DNA of 11,199 nucleotides from CAZVWH01 sp964631175 (GTDB lineage Bacteria > Planctomycetota > Phycisphaerae > Sedimentisphaerales > Anaerobacaceae), in contig CAZVWH010000091.1 of assembly GCA_964631175.1 (NCBI GenBank), positions 1-11,199 on the forward strand, read 5' to 3'. Positions 1 through 6,377 of this stretch are shown here, piece by piece. The position numbers and the translations under genes were made by a program. Below the pieces are notes generated by a model. That model did not search any database. It saw only the letters and a program-made list of their open reading frames with translations, and was not told where the DNA came from. Each line of letters starts with the position of its first letter. The stretch's first letter is position 1.

Positions 1-363
1 GATGCCGGTACTGTGCCTGAAAATTATATCCAGGTTATAGTAAAAAAAGCTCCAGCGAATTTGCTGGTTATTGATGCTATGGATTTCGGTGCTACAGCGG
101 GAATGATAGAACTATTTAAACCTGAACAGCTAAGCTCGACTGTTTCTTCAACGCATACACTTTCACCCCGCTTATTTGTAGATATGCTCAGCCGGCAGAT
201 TGCAGTTGATGTTTTTTTCATCGGGATTCAACCTGCCCAAACGCAACTTGGTCAATCAATATCTGTCTTGGTAAAGCAGGCGATGCAGCGGCTGCTGCGC
301 ATCCTGACCGACATCTTTCCGCCCAAAAGCGAATCGTTTAACCCACCGAGAAAGTCTGTTTGA
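1..363 (+). CDS. hycI: [NiFe]-hydrogenase maturation protease, HycI type (5'-truncated by window edge)
   Basis: The reading frame is open from base 1 (D-A-G-T-V-P-E-N...), so the gene starts before the window and only its C-terminal 120 residues are seen. HycI-type endopeptidases remove the C-terminal tail of the large subunit of group 4 [NiFe] hydrogenases after nickel insertion, in the cytoplasm. Visible family marks are the GT-x-PEN stretch (residues 3-8), the hydrophobic strand ending in IDAMDFG (24-30), whose Asp25 matches a nickel-sensing Asp, the STHTLSP stretch (51-57) with the His ligand, and FFIGIQP (72-78). The first metal-binding Asp lies outside the window. The last 26 bases overlap the convergent ACT-domain gene. 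The C-terminal tail after IFPP is poorly conserved in character and may have been extended by loss of an earlier stop. A hydrogenase operon may lie upstream, out of view. Confidence 0.85.
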   Translation, partial: DAGTVPENYIQVIVKKAPANLLVIDAMDFGATAGMIELFKPEQLSSTVSSTHTLSPRLFVDMLSRQIAVDVFFIGIQPAQTQLGQSISVLVKQAMQRLLRILTDIFPPKSESFNPPRKSV

Positions 364-772
364 GAACGCGCACGGCCTTGCCGGCATCCGCACTTGAGTC
401 AAAGGCAATGTAAAACAGAGCACGGTTGGTGATGGCCACGCCTGTAAAGCCTCGAAGGTTGAGATTTGCATCAGCCAATGCCCTTGCCATTTCAGCACTA
501 AAACCAGGTTTGTTACCGGTGTCGATGCGAATCGCGTACAGAGACTCGGACTTCTCGAAGCCTACCTTTCTGGCAATCCTTGTCTGTCTGGCACCCTTGA
601 TAGGTGCAACAAAAGCTACACCTGTTCCGGGCTTGTCAGGAGCTCGTCTGGCGCTTACAAATTCGAGGTCGATACCCGCCACGGCTAATATCTCAAGCTT
701 TTCTGCTAAACCGCCGGGCTTATCTGCGAGGCTGGCAACCCAAACATCAACACGACAAGTATCCAATTTCAT
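338..772 (-). CDS. Tandem ACT-domain protein
   Basis: This 144-residue protein consists of two ACT domains (about residues 5-72 and 76-143). Each opens with the typical turn before a helix, DKPGG at 17-21 and NKPGF at 87-91. ACT domains bind amino acids or similar small ligands at domain interfaces. With no attached catalytic domain, this is probably a small ligand-sensing or regulatory protein, and the ligand cannot be read from the sequence. The ATG start is supported by a GGGAG Shine-Dalgarno sequence (plus-strand ctccc at 781-785) eight bases upstream. Its 3' end overlaps the convergent hycI gene by 26 bases. A TTGACA-like hexamer lies upstream on the minus strand (859-864) but has no good -10 box at proper distance, so the promoter is not assigned. 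Confidence 0.85.
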   Translation of the reverse strand: MKLDTCRVDVWVASLADKPGGLAEKLEILAVAGIDLEFVSARRAPDKPGTGVAFVAPIKGARQTRIARKVGFEKSESLYAIRIDTGNKPGFSAEMARALADANLNLRGFTGVAITNRALFYIAFDSSADAGKAVRVLKQTFSVG

Positions 773-885
773 GATTTATTCTCCCAAAAAGTGTCATTAA
801 CAGCCAATTCAAATAATGTCTGCGGAACTCATATAAATTTGACTGTTGTTTTAGCTTTTGTCAACTGCTTTGGATGATTAAATTT

Positions 886-957
886 GAACCCGCCTTCGCA
901 AATCGCTCTCACCTTCACGTAGCCATGGCGAAGCGAGGTCGGCGGAGCAAGGTATGT
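886..957. repeat. Degenerate copy of a GC-rich dispersed repeat
   Basis: This GC-rich stretch differs from the AT-rich spacer around it. It shares the word TCGGCGGAG, the preceding GAAGC and a CCTTC...GG frame with the element inserted in the alcohol dehydrogenase gene (minus-strand reading of 7711-7776). I see it as a diverged relative of that element. It runs to the first possible ATG of the next ORF (954), which is one reason for preferring a later start there. Confidence 0.45.
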
Positions 958-1001
958 TTTGGACGTGGTTTGATTGCTTAATATTTGTTATGATGGTGAT
1001 A

Positions 1002-1517
1002 ATGAATGAAACGAGCTTATTGTTGAATGCATATTATGAGATCTTATATGAACGGCTGGGAGCTAAGAAGGATATCTTGGCAGCAAGAGTTGAACAATTG
1101 CTCGCAGAGGAGATTGAAGATTGTGAGCTTGGAAATTTTGATAAAGACAAGTTCATTGCATATCGGGACGTTTGTTTAGCTTTTGTAGATGAACGGATAG
1201 AAACTTACAATCCAATTGGGATTCAATATACCTTTGACCGGATTAGGGCGAGTGAGGTGGTTGAGCTGGAGCTTCAGCTTAACTGGTATGACAGCCGGGT
1301 GGAATTTGAGGCTTTAGTGGAAGCGGCAAGCCGCAAGGCGGAAACGACGATGGCTGAGGAAAAGCTAAGGCAGCTTGCGGATGAGCTGATTAGGCAGGTC
1401 GGTGCATTCCCGGATACGAGCATTATATCTGCTTACCAGGCTGAGCCTGCTCTGAGCAAACTGCCGGATTATATAGTGGCCAGAGCGATTGAAGAGATTG
1501 TTAGGCCAATCCCGTAA
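1002..1517 (+). CDS. Unrecognised soluble, mostly helical protein (171 aa)
   Basis: I do not recognise this protein. It is acidic, rich in Glu, Leu and Ala, has no signal peptide or membrane segment from the chosen start, and reads as mostly alpha-helical, including a charged helix around residues 110-140 of the kind found in coiled coils. An upstream ATG in the same frame (954) adds 16 hydrophobic residues, but those bases adjoin repeat-like DNA and have no Shine-Dalgarno sequence. The ATG at 1002 has a weak GGTG four bases upstream and gives a start MNETSLL. Codon use looks like that of its neighbours. It stands alone between repeat-bearing spacers, and its stop codon is embedded in a hairpin. 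Function unknown; the coding call rests on ORF length and even composition. Confidence 0.6.
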   Translation: MNETSLLLNAYYEILYERLGAKKDILAARVEQLLAEEIEDCELGNFDKDKFIAYRDVCLAFVDERIETYNPIGIQYTFDRIRASEVVELELQLNWYDSRVEFEALVEAASRKAETTMAEEKLRQLADELIRQVGAFPDTSIISAYQAEPALSKLPDYIVARAIEEIVRPIP

Positions 1518-1551
1518 GAGACCAGTGGTCTCACGGAAAGATGGGATTTTT
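1508..1551 (+). terminator. Candidate intrinsic terminator over the stop codon of the 1002-1517 gene
   Basis: GAGACC (1518-1523) pairs perfectly with GGTCTC (1527-1532) around a three-base loop. CCG/CGG and an outer AATCCC (1508-1513) with GGGATT (1543-1548) can extend the stem. A run of five T (1547-1551) follows the outer arm, although part of that run pairs in the outer stem. It would end transcription of the unknown gene before the sugar isomerase gene. The internal bulges make it weaker than a textbook terminator. Confidence 0.45.
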
Positions 1552-1694
1552 AGATTCGGGTATGCCATTTTTCTTTTTGAATATTTTCTTGCTTTTTATA
1601 TAGCTGCTGTAGTATTTTGATTTGCAAAAACAGGCGTGTTTTAGATACATCCTGCGAAGGGGACAGGTAGAATATTTACGGAAAGGAAATGATT

Positions 1695-2606
1695 ATGGAA
1701 CGAAGAGCGTTTCTTGGCTTTAGTGCCGGTGCTATCGGCGGCCTTTGTCTGCATGGGCGCACCGGCTTTGGCAAAATGTTAGCTGATTCAAAAAAGCCCT
1801 TTAAGATTTCCTTAGCTCAATGGTCGTTGCATCGTCGGCTTTTCAGCCGAGCCGAGCCGAAGATGGACAATCTTGACTTTGCTAAAGAGGCCCGCGGCTT
1901 CGGCATCGAAGCGGTCGAGTACGTCAACCAGTTTTTTATGGATAAGGCTAAAGATACTGACTATCTTTCCGAGATGAAAAAACGGGCAGAAGATAACGAC
2001 GTGAAGTCTTTACTAATTATGTGCGACAGCGAGGGCAATCTCGGCGATCCGGATTCAAAGCGGCGCGGTGAGACCGTCGAAAATCATTACAAGTGGGTTG
2101 AGGCTGCAAAGTTTTTAGGTTGTCACTCCATCCGCGTCAACGCTTACTCGCAGGGCAGCGATGAGCAGCAGATGAATCTTGTAGCTGATGGCTTGAGACG
2201 CCTTAGTGAATTTGCCGCTGATCATAAAATAAATGTCATTGTAGAGAACCACGGCGGCCTGTCGTCAAACAGCAAGTGGCTGACCGGCGCTATCAAAAAA
2301 GTGGACCTGCCTAATTGTGGGACGTTGCCCGATTTCGGCAACTTTCCGCCGGAAACTGACCGTTATGAAGCTGTTAAGGCTCTGATGCCTTATGCCAAAG
2401 CGGTCAGTGCCAAAAGCTATGACTTTGATGAGCAGGGCAACGAAACAAAGATAGATTATTATCGAATGATGGACATCGTGCTTGCCGCCGACTATCACGG
2501 CTACGTGGGTATTGAATACGAAGGCAACAGACTCAGTGAAAACGACGGCATATTGGCCACCAAGCACTTGCTGGAGAAAATCCGCACTCAGTGTACCAAG
2601 GCTTAG
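1695..2606 (+). CDS. Tat-signal sugar phosphate isomerase/epimerase family protein (xylose isomerase-like TIM barrel)
   Basis: This 303-residue protein is predicted to be exported or membrane-anchored by the Tat route: ERRAFLG at residues 2-8 is a twin-arginine motif followed by a Gly/Ala-rich hydrophobic stretch (9-20). The rest is a xylose-isomerase-like TIM barrel (AP endonuclease family 2 fold), typically a divalent-metal enzyme acting on sugars or related compounds. Likely active-site residues are Glu75 (IEAVEYV), Glu184-Asn185-His186 (VIVENHGG), Asp213 (LPDFGNFP), Lys240/Asp243 (SAKSYDFD) and Glu274 (VGIEYEG). The substrate cannot be told. The second of two in-frame ATGs (1695) is chosen because AGGA lies about seven bases upstream; the ATG at 1689 would sit directly on the Shine-Dalgarno sequence. 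No operon partner is evident. Confidence 0.88.
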   Translation: MERRAFLGFSAGAIGGLCLHGRTGFGKMLADSKKPFKISLAQWSLHRRLFSRAEPKMDNLDFAKEARGFGIEAVEYVNQFFMDKAKDTDYLSEMKKRAEDNDVKSLLIMCDSEGNLGDPDSKRRGETVENHYKWVEAAKFLGCHSIRVNAYSQGSDEQQMNLVADGLRRLSEFAADHKINVIVENHGGLSSNSKWLTGAIKKVDLPNCGTLPDFGNFPPETDRYEAVKALMPYAKAVSAKSYDFDEQGNETKIDYYRMMDIVLAADYHGYVGIEYEGNRLSENDGILATKHLLEKIRTQCTKA

Positions 2607-2772
2607 AATTAGCATCCAGTGTCGAAGTTTATCGGACCAGAATACTTCTTTGACCAACAGAAAAAAATAGATTTCCTTATAGACGATTTTTTGACCATTC
2701 GCTAAAATCTGTTGTAGACCTACGAACAAGTTAAGTAAGGAAGCGTATTTGCCGAATAGGAAAGGGGTAGAA

Positions 2773-3072
2773 ATGGAAGTTGGTGCTACGGAAGGTGTAA
2801 AGCAGATGTTGAAAAAAGCATCAAGCAGTAAGCTCATAAAGTTAAGACCGGATAAGGATATTATGACAACTAAAGGCTCAAACAAGTTGCTCTCTCCTCG
2901 TCAAGAGAAGAAATATGAGGACAAGTTTGTTGCTATAAGCAACAGGCCAGAAAAGAAGATTGTTGCGTCTGCAGACACTTATAGCGCTTTGATTAAAGAA
3001 GCGAGGAAAACAGCAAAAAATCCTTTCTGTGTGATCTTTGTGCCAAAGGAGGGCGTGATTTATAGCCACTGA
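2773..3072 (+). CDS. Small protein with a DUF5678-like C-terminal domain
   Basis: This 99-residue protein has a basic, low-complexity N-terminus (to about residue 40) and a compact C-terminal domain. That domain has the pattern of DUF5678: a YEDKFVAIS strand, a conserved-looking VASADTYSALIKEARK helix and an ending in FCVIFVPKEGV. The family function is unknown. The ATG at 2773 has AAAGGGG five bases upstream. An in-frame TTG at 2749 with AAGGA seven bases upstream, and an ATG at 2866 with AAGGA four bases upstream, are real alternatives; the domain itself is unaffected. Its stop overlaps the Shine-Dalgarno sequence of the retropepsin gene nine bases downstream, so the two are almost surely co-translated. 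The pairing suggests a functional partnership with the protease (inference). Confidence 0.7.
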   Translation: MEVGATEGVKQMLKKASSSKLIKLRPDKDIMTTKGSNKLLSPRQEKKYEDKFVAISNRPEKKIVASADTYSALIKEARKTAKNPFCVIFVPKEGVIYSH

Positions 3073-3081
3073 GGGCCTAAA

Positions 3082-3519
3082 ATGAAAATCCATAACTACC
3101 CTTTTACAACTCTCCGAGGCATAGCCAGACCAATGTTATGGGTCAGGCTATCCAGCTTAGACGGCAAAAAAAGAAGCGAGCCGATATTAGCCAAAATAGA
3201 TACAGGATCAGATGCGTGTATATTCCCTTTCGATGTACTCTATGATTTAGGTCACAAACTAAGACCTAACGAAGAAGCTATGTCAATAGGGTCTACTACC
3301 GGAACTGGAAAAGGATATTCACGAGAGGTAATGTTAGATATCTTGGAAACGTTACCAGATGGCTCGGCGGGCAGCAAAGTAATCTACAATCTTCCCAAAG
3401 TTGTCGTTTATTTTGTCTGGAACAATAAGAATCAATTCCTATTGGGAGCCAAAGATTTCCTAGACCATTTCGTACTTACGCTTGATTATAAAAAGCGATC
3501 ATTTTCTCTTGTACCGTAA
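3082..3519 (+). CDS. Retropepsin-like aspartic protease (single-domain)
   Basis: This 145-residue protein has the retropepsin layout. The catalytic motif is Asp40-Thr41-Gly42-Ser43 within AKIDTGSDACIFP, a glycine-rich flap-like region lies at about 70-80 (STTGTGKGYS), and the second hydrophobic-hydrophobic-Gly motif is LLG at 120-122 followed by KDFLDHF. A length of about 140 residues with one DTG means it would work as a homodimer, as other retropepsin-like proteases do. No signal peptide or membrane helix is seen, so it is probably cytoplasmic. ATG 3082 has GAGGG six bases upstream, overlapping the stop of the DUF5678-like gene. The substrate is unknown; its immediate upstream partner is the obvious candidate substrate or adaptor (inference). 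Confidence 0.85.
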   Translation: MKIHNYPFTTLRGIARPMLWVRLSSLDGKKRSEPILAKIDTGSDACIFPFDVLYDLGHKLRPNEEAMSIGSTTGTGKGYSREVMLDILETLPDGSAGSKVIYNLPKVVVYFVWNNKNQFLLGAKDFLDHFVLTLDYKKRSFSLVP

Positions 3520-3565
3520 GGAAACAAACCAAGCCAGAGCCAATGAAAGCAAAAAATAAGTGAGC

Positions 3566-3853
3566 ATGATTATTGGTCTTTTAACAGCTAATCTGTGTAT
3601 GAATGGAATAACCTCGCTGAAGGGAAAAAGAAGCATCGTCAAAAGCCTTATAGGGAGAATAAAAAGTAGATTCAACGCCTCCATTTCGGAGGTTGACCAT
3701 AACGACAACAAAAATAGCGCCGTCATCGCCATAGCTATCGTGTCAAACGATGCTCGTTTCATAGAGCAGCAGTTGGATGTCATAATCGGCTTTATGCGGA
3801 AAGACGGCCGATTCTACCTCGGCCAAGTGGAGAGGGAAATTTTTAATCCGTAG
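3566..3853 (+). CDS. DUF503 family protein (YlxP-like)
   Basis: This 95-residue protein matches the small DUF503/YlxP family along its whole length: a MIIGLLTANL first strand, SLKGKRSIVKSLIGRIKSRF (residues 18-37), the ASISEVDH strand, AIVSNDA (57-63) and a closing strand VEREIF. In many bacteria ylxP lies between infB and rbfA in a translation operon, but the exact function is not settled. Here it follows a retropepsin gene and the expected neighbours are not visible, although a gap begins one base after the stop. The family N-terminus fits ATG 3566; a GTG two codons earlier is possible. Neither has a strong Shine-Dalgarno sequence. The usual DLWQR-like segment is replaced by NDNKNS. Confidence 0.85.
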   Translation: MIIGLLTANLCMNGITSLKGKRSIVKSLIGRIKSRFNASISEVDHNDNKNSAVIAIAIVSNDARFIEQQLDVIIGFMRKDGRFYLGQVEREIFNP

Positions 3854-3854
3854 T

Positions 3855-3954
3855 NNNNNNNNNNNNNNNNNNNNNNNNNNNNNNNNNNNNNNNNNNNNNN
3901 NNNNNNNNNNNNNNNNNNNNNNNNNNNNNNNNNNNNNNNNNNNNNNNNNNNNNN
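3855..3954. other. Assembly gap (100 N)
   Basis: Exactly 100 undetermined bases form a scaffolding gap, and such round numbers usually mean the true length is unknown. The right edge begins directly with a dispersed repeat (CATCCCCTAGCGGACT), which probably explains why assembly stopped here. Gene order across the gap should not be trusted. Confidence 0.98.
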
Positions 3955-3970
3955 CATCCCCTAGCGGACT
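3955..3970. repeat. 16-base dispersed repeat, copy 1
   Basis: CATCCCCTAGCGGACT occurs here at the edge of the gap and again at 9112-9127. The bases after it differ between copies (TCGTAGT here, GCAAATT there), so only the core is shared within this window. The element may continue leftward into the gap. Confidence 0.75.
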
Positions 3971-4011
3971 TCGTAGTATAACTTCTAAGGAGAAGGACGG
4001 CGACGATAATT

Positions 4012-5049
4012 CTAAAACATTTTATCGATAATAAATCTTGCGCCCAAGAATATATCGACCGCCATCGCCGAGCAAAGCAGAATCCACCGTAGTACAGTGA
4101 CCCGCAGCTTAGCACGGGCCAGAAAGAATATAACCACCGCCACAAGCGTGCCGAGTATATACATTTTAGCAGATTCGGCAAGAAGCCTTGCAGCGTATCC
4201 GCCGAGGCCCGCAAACACCTGAAAGTATTTTGTCGCTAACAGTAGTGTCACGATAGCCAGTGCGCCCGAAACTGCCGCGGTCAGCAGAACCCATTTTCTG
4301 TCGGCGTAACCGACCAAGGCAAGTCCCTGCATCCCTACACCAATCAAGACCGAGCAGCACAAGAGAGGAACAGTAAGCCACATAACAGGACTGACTCTGT
4401 AAACAGGCTCGCAAAAGGCTAATATTGTGCCTATGCAAAAGATTACTATTATGCCATACCGCCGGGCTGCCACTAATATGGCAAAGCCCATTAGAAGAGC
4501 TGCTATCGGCACATGATAAAAGCCGACCGGAGTATCACTTCGCTGAGCCATAACAAGCGGAGCTACCAGGCCGGCCAAATCAGCTAAGTGTAATTTGGCT
4601 CGCATCGGCACTGCAAACAGGCGATAGTGCTCAGACATCCGAAAGAATAGTATTATCGCTAAAAAAGGTAGAGCCGACAGAGGTCGGCTTAACCACCGCC
4701 ACTTGGTTTTTGCGATGAATGAGGCCGGACAGAAGAGCCACGGTATTGCGGCAGCTAAAAGACCGGCGGTCGGATGGTATTTGGCTAAGCCAAGTGAAAA
4801 TGACCCAAAACCGTATATTGCTCCTGCAAAAAATGAGCCGGCTGATGCAGCTACCCACCGCCGGCTAAGCACAAAACTACCTAAGCAAGCCAGAGAGACG
4901 TTTACAATGAGAAGGTACTGTAGCGCATCGAACTTTTTGAATTGTGGCCGATATAAATACACAGCGGCTGCAAGATATATTATCGCTGCAGCGGCGGTTT
5001 TACAGATAACCTTAGCTGTGGATTCGATATTTGTTGTTTTGCGGAGCAT
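4012..5049 (-). CDS. Polytopic membrane protein of unknown function
   Basis: This 345-residue protein has roughly ten to twelve predicted membrane helices by eye, for example about 16-33, 44-62, 67-86, 93-111, 122-137, 152-168, 178-195, 222-242, 253-272, 297-311 and 318-338. Loops are short, with positive charges such as SRRW, KTKWRW, ARRY and RAKLR alternating along the chain. A FGSFSLGLAKYHP loop followed by AAIPWLF resembles the early loops of YfhO-like or GT-C-type membrane proteins, but no catalytic motif can be pointed out and it is shorter than those families. The ATG at 5049 lacks a clear Shine-Dalgarno sequence, so the start may be a little downstream. It reads toward the gap. Function unknown. 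Confidence 0.75.
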   Translation of the reverse strand: MLRKTTNIESTAKVICKTAAAAIIYLAAAVYLYRPQFKKFDALQYLLIVNVSLACLGSFVLSRRWVAASAGSFFAGAIYGFGSFSLGLAKYHPTAGLLAAAIPWLFCPASFIAKTKWRWLSRPLSALPFLAIILFFRMSEHYRLFAVPMRAKLHLADLAGLVAPLVMAQRSDTPVGFYHVPIAALLMGFAILVAARRYGIIVIFCIGTILAFCEPVYRVSPVMWLTVPLLCCSVLIGVGMQGLALVGYADRKWVLLTAAVSGALAIVTLLLATKYFQVFAGLGGYAARLLAESAKMYILGTLVAVVIFFLARAKLRVTVLRWILLCSAMAVDIFLGARFIIDKMF

Positions 5050-5217
5050 CGAGCTGTTGCAAATAAAGTTGAGTACGACGACCCTGTTGCTTGGTTTTCA
5101 GATTCGCTGTGGGCTAAATTTAACTCCTATCTTGAAACTCAAATATTAAAAATAAAATATAATAATTATGGAGTTATCACTTTGTGGCAATGATTTCCTT
5201 AATTTTACATTTTGCAT

Positions 5218-5258
5218 CCTTCGACTTTGCTCAGAGCCTGCCCTGAGCTTGTCGAAGG
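5218..5258. repeat. CCTTCGAC...GTCGAAGG palindromic repeat
   Basis: The outer arms CCTTCGAC (5218-5225) and GTCGAAGG (5251-5258) are perfectly complementary. The inner arms CTCAG (5230-5234) and CTGAG (5243-5247) also pair, leaving small asymmetric bulges. This is the pattern of an extragenic palindromic repeat (CCTTCGACNNNGCTCAG type) that I recall from many environmental bacterial genomes. It is the only copy in the window. Confidence 0.75.
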
Positions 5259-5283
5259 GACAGGTTTTTATTTTTGAAATATT

Positions 5284-5317
5284 AAAAAACCCCGCAGCGC
5301 ATCCCTTCGCCACGGGG
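5284..5317 (-). terminator. Intrinsic terminator downstream of the TPR lipoprotein gene
   Basis: Read on the minus strand, CCCCGTGGCG pairs with CGCTGCGGGG over ten positions (eight Watson-Crick, two G-T) around an eight-base loop and is followed by TTTTTT (plus-strand A run 5284-5289). It lies about 110 bases after the stop of the TPR gene and would end that transcript. On the plus strand the hairpin lacks a T run. Confidence 0.85.
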
Positions 5318-5428
5318 CAATGAAAAATACAGTAATTACTGCTGCGAGACTCAAGGTGCAGTATCAAAGACTAAAGGACAACGAGCCAAGACCTTAGCTT
5401 TTTGGTTTACATTCTGATTTTTAGCCTT

Positions 5429-6121
5429 TTATGGTATTTTTACAACGACACCAAGTCGGCCCAGTTCGCCGGCCACGTCCGGCTGATTAGGATTAAGCTG
5501 GAAACTCCGACTGAGATATTCCTTCGCTTTGTTTTGATCCCCGTTGTTCAAATAATAGTAGCCGAGGCGCTTGTTAACCTCAGGCGAATTTGGTCCCAGA
5601 CGAATTGCTTGTTGATAACAAGTCAATGCGTACTCGTCCAGCTCTTGTTTATCAAAGGCTTCTGCAAGCTGAAGTGATGCCATTGCTGAGCTGGAGACCT
5701 GATTTATGTATGAACCGGCATACTGCTTAGCTTTAGCTGTATTGCCGTTGTTAATAAGACCCTTAACAAGCGCCGCTTGGGCGGGCCTATGCGCAGGGTC
5801 AAAGCCCAAAGCCACGTTATAATGATACTCCGCTTTGGCCCAGTTACCTTCTGCCTGATATAGTTGGCCCAGCTCGAAATGCACGTCCGGATTTTCAAAC
5901 TTAATATCGAGCTGTTTATTTAATGCAGCTTTTTTCTCTTCAGCCGATATTGTTACCGGTTCCAGCTTTTTTTCAGACTCACAGCCGGCTATTGTGCAGA
6001 CCAAGAAAGGCAAAAGACATAAAACTAAAAGTAAAAGAACCCCCCTTTTGATTTCCACTCCCTGGGGTTCGGTTGATTTCAGCTCCACCCTAACACATTC
6101 TTGCTTTGGGTTTTTACCCAT
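5429..6121 (-). CDS. TPR-repeat lipoprotein
   Basis: This 230-residue protein has a strongly hydrophobic segment at about residues 27-44, ending in the lipobox Ile-Ala-Gly-Cys (Cys47), so it should be exported and lipid-anchored. From about residue 75 it carries roughly four tetratricopeptide units, e.g. PDVHFELGQLYQAEGNWAKA and PEVNKRLGYYYLNNGDQNKA, each with the usual small and aromatic positions; TPRs make protein-binding superhelices. The ATG at 6121 has GAGG nine bases upstream. An in-frame GTG at 6136 lies right on that Shine-Dalgarno sequence. A GTG at 6058 would give a more ordinary short signal peptide but has poor spacing, so the true start is uncertain. A strong terminator follows the gene. 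The partner is unknown. Confidence 0.8.
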   Translation of the reverse strand: MGKNPKQECVRVELKSTEPQGVEIKRGVLLLLVLCLLPFLVCTIAGCESEKKLEPVTISAEEKKAALNKQLDIKFENPDVHFELGQLYQAEGNWAKAEYHYNVALGFDPAHRPAQAALVKGLINNGNTAKAKQYAGSYINQVSSSAMASLQLAEAFDKQELDEYALTCYQQAIRLGPNSPEVNKRLGYYYLNNGDQNKAKEYLSRSFQLNPNQPDVAGELGRLGVVVKIP

Positions 6122-6377
6122 CGTCCCTGACCTCACTTTTGTAATCAGACAATCTGAAATCCTGAAAGCTTTACTATACTGCCGTGCTTTTTTTACACTT
6201 GCAAGAAAAAATTTTATCTTGTTATAAAGTTTTTGATATCGGCTGGTAGCTTATGTATCTAAGCGGCTTATTATCATATAGTTAGATCATCGGTGCTGCG
6301 CCGGGCTGATGGCGGATCATTTTCTACGCCAGCCTTCTTAAGCGTATCCGGCAAGGCTGACTTTACACGTTCCGGTA

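Larger units (their letters stand above)
5050..5428. other. Non-coding spacer with repeat and terminator
   Basis: No convincing gene lies in these 379 bases. The part up to about 5215 is AT-rich and would hold the promoter of the membrane protein, but I cannot assign boxes. The rest holds a palindromic repeat (5218-5258) and a minus-strand terminator (5284-5317) for the TPR gene. A possible 73-residue minus-strand frame across the repeat has no Shine-Dalgarno sequence or family character. Confidence 0.6.

Noticed and set aside
859..864. TTGACA -35 box for the ACT-domain gene
   Set aside because: The hexamer is perfect on the minus strand, but no acceptable -10 hexamer lies 16-18 bases downstream.
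954..1001. Longer N-terminus (MFWTWFDCLIFVMMVI...) for the unknown 171-aa protein
   Set aside because: The added hydrophobic residues have no Shine-Dalgarno sequence and their DNA adjoins repeat-like sequence. A membrane-anchored form is not excluded, but the later ATG is preferred.
2265..2885. Minus-strand 206-codon frame
   Set aside because: It spans the 3' half of the sugar isomerase gene, a spacer and part of the DUF5678-like gene on the opposite strand, both of which are better supported.
3499..3783. Minus-strand 94-codon hydrophobic frame
   Set aside because: It lies opposite the DUF503 gene, which has clear family motifs. Its hydrophobicity reflects the complementary strand of that gene, and no Shine-Dalgarno sequence supports it.
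4703..5149. Plus-strand 148-codon frame
   Set aside because: Shadow of the membrane protein on the other strand, with no family character.
5146..5367. Minus-strand 73-codon frame over the spacer
   Set aside because: It runs through a palindromic repeat and a terminator hairpin and shows no protein family features.
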